Assembly (NCBI GenBank): GCA_035513055.1
Contig: DATKCT010000149.1
Location: 1-64,000, forward strand
From: DATKCT01 sp035513055
GTDB taxonomy: Bacteria; Verrucomicrobiota; Verrucomicrobiia; Verrucomicrobiales; DEV007
Direction: 5' to 3'
DNA length: 64,000 bases
How positions within the stretch are numbered: position 1 is the stretch's first letter; each line of letters starts with the position of its first letter. Shown here one piece after another: positions 1 through 7,096 of this stretch. The translations under genes were made by a program, and so were the position numbers. Under the pieces are notes generated by a model, which was given only the letters and a program-made list of their open reading frames with translations, was not told the DNA's origin and made no database searches.

Positions 1-53
1 AGGGCCACCCGGGCTTTGAATTCGGGCTTGTGTCTTCTTCTTTTCGCTTTCAT
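1..53 (-). mobile_element. IS3-family transposase OrfA, 5' end only (window edge)
   Basis: Reading leftwards from an ATG at 53, the minus strand encodes MKAKRRRHKPEFKARVAL. This is the typical first helix of IS3-family OrfA (HTH_Tnp_1), which binds the element ends. Only 17 codons lie in the window, so the rest of the element (OrfB/DDE integrase) is to the left. The sequence just upstream (about 60-105) should contain the element's terminal inverted repeat, but I could not define it without the other end. The family is recognised from a short N-terminus only. Confidence 0.6.
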
Positions 54-107
54 CGGGTCTTAGGCTGTTCAGCCTCGACCCGGCTCCCCACTTCTCAAAA
101 ACTTAGC

Positions 108-330
108 TTAACCTCTGGCCCGGTTTTCGGGGTCCAGCTCAGTGTCCCTGTGGCGCGCCACGAAGCTGCCTTCGGCGTCGAAAACAAATCCCCTGGGGGA
201 TAGCGCCCCATGACCAACGACCCACGTCGGATCCCCTTCTTCGGCCTATGCCCGTGCGGAAATCGAATTCTCCCGCGCATAATTCGAGAAAGTCCCGTGA
301 GGCAAATCCCGTGAAAAGCGCGGCGCGCAA
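108..330 (-). pseudogene. Frameshifted remnant of an unknown gene next to the IS3 end
   Basis: In one minus-strand frame (245 down to a TAA at 108) there is a natural-looking peptide containing GFVFDAEGSFVARHRDTELD, but it has no start codon and begins directly after a TAG at 246-248. A second frame just upstream (330 to about 250) gives the plausible in-phase continuation GEFDFRTGI. The two halves fit if one frameshift is corrected near 250. I do not recognise the family. The gene stops about 55 bp from the IS3 OrfA start, so the insertion may have helped to inactivate it. Confidence 0.3.
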
Positions 331-474
331 CAGGATTTGGCGTCTCAGCGTTAAGTGTTATACAGGACAGAAGAGCCAAAAAAGATTGTCGAGAGGGGCT
401 TTAGTTGTCCGTCGAGCGCAGGCAGTGAGGCGCGGGCTTTAGGACGTAGCCTCCACTGGCAGGTTTGGTTTCTG

Positions 475-1275
475 TCAGAATCCAAAAGGAGGACCGGTTT
501 CACGCGCCAAAAACACAATAAAGAAAATCCCAAGTAGAGCCATGCCGCACCCCCCCAGAAATACGACGTAGTCGACACCTTCGCACTTTAGCCTGTACCA
601 CCGACGACCAAAAAAAATAATGCCCGAGAAAACAGCAATAACAATGAAAAAGACTCCAGTCCACAGGGCGGAGACGCGATCGAACTCGTACTGATCGGTG
701 GGCTTCCGGATCTTCCTGGAAGAGCGTACTGAAGGTGCTTTCTGTTCCTCAAAGACTCCTTCAAACTCAAAGATTACTGTGTCATCACCCATGTAGATCA
801 ACTGTAGAACACAACCATCGTTCTCTTCCATGATCTGCCACGTTACGGCCACTTGACCTGTGGCAATCCCAGACAAGTCCAGCTTAGTATTGACTACGTC
901 TCTGCTTTGTTTTTGGATTGTCGCCTCAACTATGGGGACTGCGGTTCTGGTCTTGATGACAAGCGGCTTCAGAATGTGCCCACGGCGAACCGCGCTGTCG
1001 CCTTTGTTCCAGATCGCGATTCGGGCGACCGTAAGGTCGGAAGCAATGACATCGGTGCCGTGGTGCACAGAGATACTGGAAGACGCACCAACTCTGACAA
1101 GCGGTGTCCGTAAGGGATACGTGTCGCAGGTAATGTCAGGAGCTTTGAGGCTTGCAGTACCATAGTAGACGGCCAACGCTGTGCTTATGATACTGACAAT
1201 GACTCCCACGATCCCCATGGCAGGGTATCGTGAGAAAAAAGTATGCAGCGGACCTTTGCCCGAACCTTCTGTCAT
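475..1275 (-). CDS. Hypothetical membrane protein, three predicted TM segments
   Basis: This 266-residue protein starts at ATG 1275. A hydrophobic segment at residues about 18-40 is followed by a roughly 160-residue polar domain with beta-rich character (about 45-200). Two more hydrophobic stretches lie at about 205-227 and 236-258. The layout suggests one N-terminal anchor, a domain on one face of the membrane and a C-terminal hairpin. The two C-terminal helices flank a short basic loop (RRWYRLK). No motif identifies a function. It is the only long intact reading frame among broken plasmid-type genes, so it may be element cargo or the last functional gene of a decayed island. Confidence 0.65.
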   Translation of the reverse strand: MTEGSGKGPLHTFFSRYPAMGIVGVIVSIISTALAVYYGTASLKAPDITCDTYPLRTPLVRVGASSSISVHHGTDVIASDLTVARIAIWNKGDSAVRRGHILKPLVIKTRTAVPIVEATIQKQSRDVVNTKLDLSGIATGQVAVTWQIMEENDGCVLQLIYMGDDTVIFEFEGVFEEQKAPSVRSSRKIRKPTDQYEFDRVSALWTGVFFIVIAVFSGIIFFGRRWYRLKCEGVDYVVFLGGCGMALLGIFFIVFLARETGPPFGF

Positions 1276-1783
1276 CTGTACTGCCTGTCTCTGGTAGCCG
1301 AGCAGCAGAGGTGAGCGACTGCGCCTGCGTTCGGCGGTTCAATTTTAAGCGGCACATGCGGGCCGCTTCGAAGTCGAGGCATTTGAGAGCTAACTGGCGC
1401 TGAAGAAGCTTGAGCCGAAGTGCCAAGAATCATTTGGGTGTTACCTGGAAATTATGGACCATGCCAGGTCGAGGTTGCCCCGGATCTCCTCCCCGGCCGA
1501 TATCGCTTCTGGGAAATTCGTCTCCTTAACGCAAGAACTTTCTTCTGGTAGCTCAGTTTTTTTGGCCACTCGTGAAAGGCTCTTCTGTGCAGCGCAACGC
1601 CCGCCAATTCAGGAAGCCCTCCGCTTGGCCTCCAATAATGGGCGCGGCACGGGGCGTCATCTGATGGGTGGCGGGTATTAGGGTGGGCAGGGAGTTATGA
1701 AGCGGCGCGCCGCGCTGTAGCAGAAAAAACGGAGGGACGACGGGCAAGCGTGCCAGAGGGTGTCAAAAAGCCGGATGGAGTTT
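1276..1783. other. Gap of about 0.5 kb, no supported gene
   Basis: Only short, unconvincing reading frames are present. The one structure I noticed is an imperfect dyad at about 1350-1373 (aagcggc / gccgctt). It could be the upstream region of the membrane protein gene that starts at 1275. Nothing else can be supported. Confidence 0.4.
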
Positions 1784-2904
1784 TCAAGAAGGCCCCTCAA
1801 GGCTGGTTTCCGGTCTTGGTGGAAGGTGGGAGGCGGATGGAAAGACCGCCTTTAGCTGGGCGCGGGTTTTGTCGGTCGCTCCCCAGACGCAAAGAGCAGA
1901 CGGAAAGGGTGCGGATTGTTTGCCGTCTCCGAAGCGGAGCCGTCCCCGCAGGAGGAAAACGTCTGCGTGGCCCGTGACGTGGTCGTGCCACCAGGCGGTG
2001 TCGGTTCTAGCCGGCACAAGCGCCGCCACCGTGGTGGCGCTCCCCTGCTCGGCCTCGGTTCGCGCCTTGTGGACCCACTTCGGAAGCTCCCGGCCGTAGG
2101 GAGGATTGACGAAGACCGTGCCGTTCCAGGAAAGAGAGAGACCGTCGTCCTCTGGAGTGAAATGGACGCGCGCGCGCACGGACGCGCGCCTTCTGCTCGC
2201 AGTGGGTGAGCAGGGGTCAAGGTCAAAGGCGCCAAAGACTTTGTAAAGGGGTGTTAGAACTTTAGCGGGCGTCTCCCAGCCGTGGAAAACCGAGGTGTTG
2301 CCGGCCTGGGTGTAAAAAGAAGGCAGAGTCCCTCTGGGAACGAGCTTGAAGCCCGCCCAAGGGCTAGAAGAGCAGCGTTTAAGACGGCGACTCTCCCCCT
2401 TCCCCGACGTTCCAGGGCGACAATGGTCGGCTGCGTGCAGCCGATGAGGGAGGCAAGCTCGCGCTGCCCGAGGCCGCGGCGGCTGCGAAGCGTAGCGACC
2501 TGCTCGCCAAGCGAGGCGCCGCCCGGCAGGTTGCTGCCGTAAATCTCAAGGGTTAGCGCATCAAGGACCCGGAAAAAAGAAGCGAGGTTACCCTGTCCGC
2601 GTTCGATGAGGCTAAGGGTTGGAATGGAAATGCCCGCCCGCCGGGAGAGTTCGGCCTGGGGTGGGATGTGGTGGTAGCGCGGAAGTGGAGAGGTGGCGGC
2701 GGAGGTCGTGGTGATGTGCGAAAGGAGGAGGGTGAAGGAGGAAGAAGAGGCTGGTGAGGTGAGGGCTGGGAGGAGGAGGAGGAGGTGGTGGTGGTGGTGG
2801 TGGTGAGGCGGCAGGAAGATGGCGGGGGCTTGGAGCAAAGAATGATGAAAGAGCGGCCCCCCCGCCCCCAGCAGGCAGGCAGCAGGTGAGCGCTTTCTCG
2901 CCAA
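1784..2904 (-). pseudogene. Double-HTH (XRE) plus phage-type Dam adenine methyltransferase, split by a frameshift
   Basis: Two frames read leftwards. The first (2904-2254) carries two XRE-type HTH units: QAELSRRAGISIPTLSLIER and, about 60 residues later, RELASLIGCTQPTIVALERR. After ALLALGRA its tail becomes unlike any HTH protein. In the other frame, open without a stop from about 2350, the sequence resumes as KLVPRG, then FHGWETP, GAFDLDPCSPT, FTPEDDGLSLSW and the methylase signature VFVNPPYGR. It ends at 1784 with PARTDTAWWHDH and FPSALCVWGA. This is the DNA N6-adenine methyltransferase (Dam) fold used by phages and plasmids. The Dam half has no ATG of its own upstream of FHGWETP. One -1/+2 shift near 2345-2360 would restore a fused regulator-methylase. 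The N-terminus before QAELSRR is low complexity, and its apparent TTG start lies in a hairpin, so the true start is unclear. Confidence 0.7.
2768..2808. repeat. GGA/GGT trinucleotide tract
   Basis: About five GGA-type triplets run straight into about eight GGT triplets. On the minus strand, in the HTH frame, the GGT part would encode a run of histidines, and another frame would encode prolines. The tract lies upstream of the credible part of the HTH domain. It argues that the N-terminal extension of that frame is slippage-prone and may not be genuine coding sequence. Confidence 0.8.
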
Positions 2905-2922
2905 GCGCTCCTTGGCGAGAAA
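2894..2922. promoter_or_regulatory. Perfect 12-bp inverted repeat upstream of the HTH gene
   Basis: The arms tttctcgccaag and cttggcgagaaa pair perfectly around the 5-base spacer cgctc. The dyad lies immediately upstream of the credible HTH-coding sequence, so it is a candidate autoregulatory operator for an XRE-type protein. Alternatively it is an RNA hairpin in the leader. No T-run follows on either strand, so a terminator is less likely. Confidence 0.5.
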
Positions 2923-3051
2923 TGCGCCCTCCCTCCCCTACCCCACGCCCCGCATGCAAACTTGTCCTCCTAGGGGCAGCTAGCGGCCTAAAACGCAAGA
3001 TTCTGGGACGTGCCGTGACAAATGTTGCGCTTCCCAAACCGTGAGAGCCTG

Positions 3052-3090
3052 GCCTGGGAAAAACCCAGGCAGGTTTTCCGCCGGAAAACC
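3052..3090. other. Two back-to-back perfect hairpins
   Basis: Hairpin one is gcctggg-aaaaa-cccaggc (3052-3070). Hairpin two is ggttttcc-gcc-ggaaaacc (3072-3090). They are one base apart and lie in the otherwise gene-free stretch 2905-3665. Tandem perfect stems of this kind occur in plasmid leader regions and terminators. Their role here is unknown. Confidence 0.55.
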
Positions 3091-3333
3091 CTTACCGGCC
3101 GTTTGCCGTGGGCAAAAAGGGGGGCGGGTCAAGAGAGCCCGCGTATAAGTGCCCCTTGTGGGCCGAGCGACAGCGAGTTATGCCGCGGGCGACCTTGAGG
3201 CGCCCCCCGCCCACGGCAGAAAGGGAGAGGCCGGAAGGAAAGAGGCTCTCGGCAATGTGGCCGCAGTTGCTTTGCAAGGGCGCGGCCTCGGGCGACGAAG
3301 GAGCCGGTGGCCGCGGCGGCGGGTTGGGCGGCA

Positions 3334-3495
3334 GGCAGTCTGCTTGCCGCGAAGCGGCAGCAGTCTGCCGCTGGAGTTTTAACATTTGCTGCTGGACGTT
3401 GCCCCAAACTTCAATGGAACGAAGTTGCAAAGCCGCAGGAGAAGCCGGTGGCTTCGCAGCTTGTAGCCGGTGGTGAAGCGTAGCGACACCACCGG
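3334..3495. repeat. Left copy of a 0.15-kb repeat flanking the phosphodiesterase gene
   Basis: This copy consists of a 36-bp quasi-palindromic core (3334-3369), a 17-bp block (ctggagttttaacattt, about 3371-3387), about 70 bp of spacer, and a 38-bp block at 3458-3495 ending in gacaccaccgg. The matching blocks recur on the other side of the 3666-4769 gene (4784-4922). The 17-bp and 38-bp blocks are inverted there, with one mismatch each, while the core is identical in direct orientation. No coding sequence is credible in 2905-3665. Confidence 0.85.
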
Positions 3496-3665
3496 TCCTG
3501 AAAGCCCGCCCCGCGATGGCACGCTGAGAGCCTACCCTCCTGACAGTCGCTAGCCAGCTTCATCCACGGCGCAGCTGCAACCTATCGCGGAATCCACTCG
3601 CCAGGCCCGCTGGAGGAGTCACGCTTTCTGTTGCGGCGACCGGCCTGTTGCCCTAGCCTCCATCT

Positions 3666-4769
3666 ATGATACGGTCAGAAACCATGACGTTAGTGCGGTT
3701 GATGCGCGGCGGAGTTCTCCTTACGGCGGTGGGATTGGGGCTCGCCCACAGTGCAGAGCACGTCGTCGTGATTTCCGTGGACGGCCTCCGGCCCGCCGCG
3801 GTGAACGGCCTGGGACAAGACCAACTTCCGCACTTCTTCCGATTGCGAACCGAGGGGGTCTGGACGGACAATGCGCGCACGGATTACGATTTCACCTATA
3901 CGGTCGCCAATCACGTTTCCATCGTCACAGGCAGGGGAGTCAAAGGCGACGCAGGACACCGCTACGGCAACAACGGCAATCCCAGCACGGGTCAGACCCT
4001 GCACCGGACCAACGGGAACTACGTGGCAGGGATGTTCGACGCCGCGCATGACGCAGGCCTCGCCACAGCGCTGTACTGCACCAAGGACAAGCTCGTCATC
4101 CTCGACTGGAGCTACAACGCGGACGCCGGCGCTCCCGATGTGACTGGCGAAGACAACGGCCCGGACAAGATCGACTCCTACATTGACGGTCCCGTCACCG
4201 ACAACCGGTCTACCGCCGTCGTCGAAGCGTGGATCGCCGACAGCCGGACGCACGGTTTTCAACTTTCTTTGCTCCACCTGATCGACCCGGACGCACAGGG
4301 TCACGGCGACAACTGGGAAACGCAGGCGTATTTCGACGCCGTCATCCGGGTCGACGAATACCTGGGAAGCGTTTTGGATTTCGTGGAAACCGAACCAGGC
4401 TGGGCGGGCCGCACCACGATTATCCTCACAGCCGACCACGGAGGAGCGGGGGGCTCCCATGGAGATCCGGCCGATCCCGAGAACTACGTCATTCCGTTCT
4501 ACGTGTGGGGCGCGGATGTAGGTCCAGGAAACCGTGGCCGCGATCTCTACGCCCTGAACCTGGATTCACGAACGGATCCGGAGCGCTCCCGGCCAACCTA
4601 TGGATCCGAAGGGCAACCGGTCCGGAACGGGGATGCGGCCAATCTCGCCTTGGATCTCCTCGGATTGCCTCCCATTCCCGGTTCGACGATCAATGCGCGA
4701 CAAGAATTGAAGACTGAACCAACGAAGGAAGAGGGCCGCGGTCTAGCACCCCTGCCGGGGTGCTGGTGA
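3666..4769 (+). CDS. Exported alkaline phosphatase superfamily protein (type I phosphodiesterase-like)
   Basis: This 367-residue protein has a signal peptide, with likely cleavage after AHS near residue 29. ATG 3666 is used; ATG 3684 (MTLVRLM) is an equally good start. The alkaline phosphatase/NPP metal site is visible: Asp39 in ISVDGLRP, the nucleophile region TVANHVSIVTG (Thr79), DPDAQGHG near 208-215 and TADHGG near 254-259. The family hydrolyses phosphate mono- or diesters with two bound metals, usually in the periplasm or outside the cell. Substrate cannot be told. The last residues (about 355-367) are read through the hairpin at 4745-4764, so the C-terminus may have been changed by repeat insertion. 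The gene stands alone between inverted repeats in decayed accessory DNA. Confidence 0.85.
   Translation: MIRSETMTLVRLMRGGVLLTAVGLGLAHSAEHVVVISVDGLRPAAVNGLGQDQLPHFFRLRTEGVWTDNARTDYDFTYTVANHVSIVTGRGVKGDAGHRYGNNGNPSTGQTLHRTNGNYVAGMFDAAHDAGLATALYCTKDKLVILDWSYNADAGAPDVTGEDNGPDKIDSYIDGPVTDNRSTAVVEAWIADSRTHGFQLSLLHLIDPDAQGHGDNWETQAYFDAVIRVDEYLGSVLDFVETEPGWAGRTTIILTADHGGAGGSHGDPADPENYVIPFYVWGADVGPGNRGRDLYALNLDSRTDPERSRPTYGSEGQPVRNGDAANLALDLLGLPPIPGSTINARQELKTEPTKEEGRGLAPLPGCW
4745..4764 (+). terminator. Perfect 8-bp hairpin at the 3' end of the phosphodiesterase gene
   Basis: agcacccc-tgcc-ggggtgct forms a perfect stem. It overlaps the last codons of the gene and lacks a following T-run. It may weakly terminate transcription or may simply be part of the neighbouring repeat. 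Confidence 0.4.
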
Positions 4770-4783
4770 TGGATGGACCTTCT

Positions 4784-4922
4784 CCGGTGGTGTCGCTGCG
4801 CTTCACCACCGGCTACAAGCTCTGATCCCTTCGGGATCACCGCCTCTCCGGCCTCCCCGGAAGGCCAGAAATGTAAAAACTCCAGAGGCAGTCTGCTTGC
4901 CGCGAAGCGGCAGCAGTCTGCC
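4784..4922. repeat. Right copy of the flanking repeat (inverted, core not inverted)
   Basis: The 38-bp block at 4784-4821 is the reverse complement of 3458-3495 with one mismatch. The 17-bp block at about 4869-4885 is the reverse complement of the left block with one mismatch. The 36-bp core at 4887-4922 is identical to the left core (36/36) in the same, not inverted, orientation. The remaining sequence up to the ArdC remnant (4923-5216) holds no supported gene. Confidence 0.85.
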
Positions 4923-5216
4923 GGGGAAAGGCGGAAGGTTCGCAGGGGAAGCGGACCTGGGTGCGCTTGCTGGGAAGCAAAACATGGGGCGGGGTGAGAT
5001 GTTTGCTCTTGGCGGCGGGTTGAGCGGAATGGGCGCCTAGAAAGCCTCCTGAAGAGAGATTTAAGCCGGGGGGTAGGTAGAGGCATGGGCTAAGGTGAAA
5101 GCGTTTCTCCTTGGGCAAGCAAGGCGGCTAAAACGGGAAGAGCGCGCCGCGGTGAGTCCCCTCCCCTGCCCTGCGCATCGGCTGCGCCTTGGAAGCGGCT
5201 CAATGGGTTGCCGCTC

Positions 5217-5814
5217 CTAAAGGGGCAAGGGGTTAACTCCCAGGATGTAGTCAGCCGCTTTTTGGGCTTCGCTTGCAGCTCGCACGAGCCACTTTCTGTG
5301 GTCGCGTACTTTAAGCACGTCCATCCAGCCCTTAAGGTAAGCCGCTGAGTTCTCAAATCCGTCCTCGATAATGCCAGCGCTTGCGCCAAGGAAAACCGCT
5401 GTCATCTCGGCTACAAGCTCCTCCTCGCAGTAGGTTTTTAGGCCAGATGCCGCCATGCCCGGGGTCTCCGTGAGGCTTTTGCGAGCAAGGCGGCTTGCAT
5501 GCCCCGTGCTGTGGGCGAGTTCGTGGAAGAGCGTTTTGTAAAATCTCCACTCAGCAAGGAAAGTGCGCCGGTGTGGAAGCTCTACTGTGTCGGTTGCCGG
5601 CACGTAGTGAGGGATAGCTTTGCCAGGGAACTGTCCCCTCGGCAAGTTTCTCAAGAATTCTTGCCGTTACTTGCTCGTAGACATCCAGGCGCTCTGCTCT
5701 GGGCCCCCCTGATGCGTGGGCTTCCTCCTCGCTCTGCCTTCTTGCTTGAACCGCCCTTGGCCCAAGCGCCTCCATAACCCCCAAACTTTCCTTCCTCCGA
5801 TTGCGCTTTCCCAC
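5217..5814 (-). pseudogene. ArdC-type antirestriction protein, internal deletion plus frame change
   Basis: ArdC proteins of plasmids and conjugative elements carry an N-terminal ssDNA-binding domain and a C-terminal zincin domain. Intact members are about 300 residues. One minus-strand frame (5814-5551) shows only the beginning of the N-domain, DVYEQVTARILEKL followed by GTVPWQ. The other frame (5654-5217) begins at the C-domain with PHYVPATDTVELP, then the metal site FHELAHSTGH, EELVAEMTAVFLGAS and a normal end at AADYILG. Roughly 100 or more residues that should lie between GTVPW and PHYVPATD are missing. The two frames meet near 5610-5630 out of phase, so no intact ArdC can be made. The TTG-started C-domain alone might still be translated as a small metalloprotease-like protein. 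Confidence 0.75.
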
Positions 5815-6131
5815 ATTCCTCCTACCACGTTTTTGGTGTCCGTTGAAAGACCGCTGCTGCCCCGCTTCCTCTTCCTTTTTGAGGCTGGCTTGAAAAGAGC
5901 AGCAGGTTCTCCCTGCCTGCTCTTTGTAGGTGCAAAATCGCCCTGCCCGTCCCTTGCGAGGTCAACGCGCTCCCCTAAAAGAATTTTGGGGGAGCGCGCT
6001 TGGGGAGGCCTCCGGCCGAGGGTCCAAACGAGGGTTCCCTTTCAAGGGAGACGTTTGGAGGCGGCCGGAAACCCTTGACGGAGCAAGGGCGCGGCAGGGC
6101 GTTAAAATTCTAAAAGGGGCGGGAAAGGCCT
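5815..6131. other. Gap between the ArdC and RepA remnants with two large dyads
   Basis: No gene is credible here. At 5966-5998 a 15-bp stem (one G-T pair) closes a 3-base loop: cgcgctcccctaaaa, gaa, ttttgggggagcgcg. At 6012-6068 three nested stems share one axis: ccggccg/cggccgg, ccaaacg/cgtttgg and tccctt/aaggga. The position just downstream of a rep gene fits a plasmid control or origin structure, but a terminator or a cruciform-forming mobile end is possible. No T-run follows on either strand. Confidence 0.5.
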
Positions 6132-7055
6132 TTAGTGCTCCTCAGGAGGTGCCTCTTTTTCCTTGAGTAGGGACTCGGCGTGGTTGTGGATGATGGCTTC
6201 TCGAAGCGCAGCTCCAAGGCGGCCGCGCGCAAGGGGCGAGCGCGCAAGGGCCTCCTTTTCAAGCTTTTGCCGCTCTGGAGCGGGTAGCGAATCAAGGTAT
6301 GCCGCGATGCGCTCACGGCGGGCTTGTGCCTGGATCTGGGCGGCCTCGTCTGCGGCGCGCTTGGTTTCTTCGCGCGCCTTGCGCGCTGCGGCGCGCGCTG
6401 CGGCCCTGGTTTCCTTCTCGCGCTGGTCCTGCTCGCGCTCGGCGCGGCTCTTAAATCCCTTGGGTGCTGAGTAGTTCTCAGTGATTGCCTTAAAGAGCCA
6501 CCCGCCGTGATTTGCCGGCATGTTCTGGGCCCGTGCGATGAGAAACTCAAGTGCGTCGAGTTGGCGCTCGATGCGCTCTGTTTCGTATTCGGAAACAAGG
6601 CGCCTTGCCTGAGACGGTGTCATGCCGTGCGCGGCAAGGCGCGCATCAAGCGGGCTCAGGTCCGATTCGATTTCGATTGGAAGGCTGGCTTGGGCTTACT
6701 CGGTTTCGTCGTACTTCTCAAAGTGAATATCCCAGCGGCCTGCCTTAAGTTTGGTGAACCGGAGATCGCCGGGCATGGGTTTTATGACGCGAAGCGCCTC
6801 AAGCTCGGCGATTGCGTCGCGCAAGCGGCGCTTTACCTGGGCGACATCGGTTGTCGCGCCGCGAGTAAGCCCGATTTTCTCGTGGGCGAATACGTGGAGG
6901 TCGAACGTGAGCCGGGAGCGCATATAGAAGCGCTTGTCGAGGAAGCGGAACATGCGTTTAGCCACCCCGGACTGGAGGCGGTGGTAGATGCCAAAATCGA
7001 GAGGCTTGAGGTTTCCGGCCCGGAAGTTGCAAAAGACGACTTGCCGGGTTGGATC
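6132..7055 (-). pseudogene. Plasmid replication initiator (RepA/RPA-like), truncated and interrupted by TAA
   Basis: One frame reads leftwards from 7055 to 6697: NFRAGNLKPLDFGIYHRL, then KRMFRFLDKRFYMRSRLTFD, VFAHEKIGLTRG and a winged-helix-like segment up to HFEKYDETE. It is interrupted by TAA at 6694-6696. The same frame then continues without further stops, through QASLPIEIESDLSPLDARL and QARRLVSEYETERIERQLDA, to 6132. The C-terminal third is Ala/Arg/Glu-rich and probably helical. Continuity of frame and sense on both sides of the TAA indicates one gene with a single nonsense mutation. The 5' part is also lost: an in-frame TGA lies at 7056-7058 and the hydrolase gene begins at 7097. The architecture matches plasmid RepA/RPA-type initiators, recognised here from memory of the family rather than by a search. 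Confidence 0.65.
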
Positions 7056-7096
7056 TCATCGTGCGGAGATTGGGGAAATGAGCGATTTTCGATTCC

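Noticed and set aside
1330..1450. attC-like integron recombination site (imperfect dyad with gctaac nearby)
   Set aside because: Core sites do not match RYYYAAC/GTTRRRY and no integrase or cassette array is present.
2340..2365. Programmed -1 frameshift between HTH and Dam frames
   Set aside because: No X-XXY-YYZ slippery heptamer in the zero frame at the required place; an indel is simpler.
3108..3476. Overlapping ORFs on both strands at 3092-3476
   Set aside because: They run through the palindromic repeat core and show Ala/Arg/Pro low complexity only.
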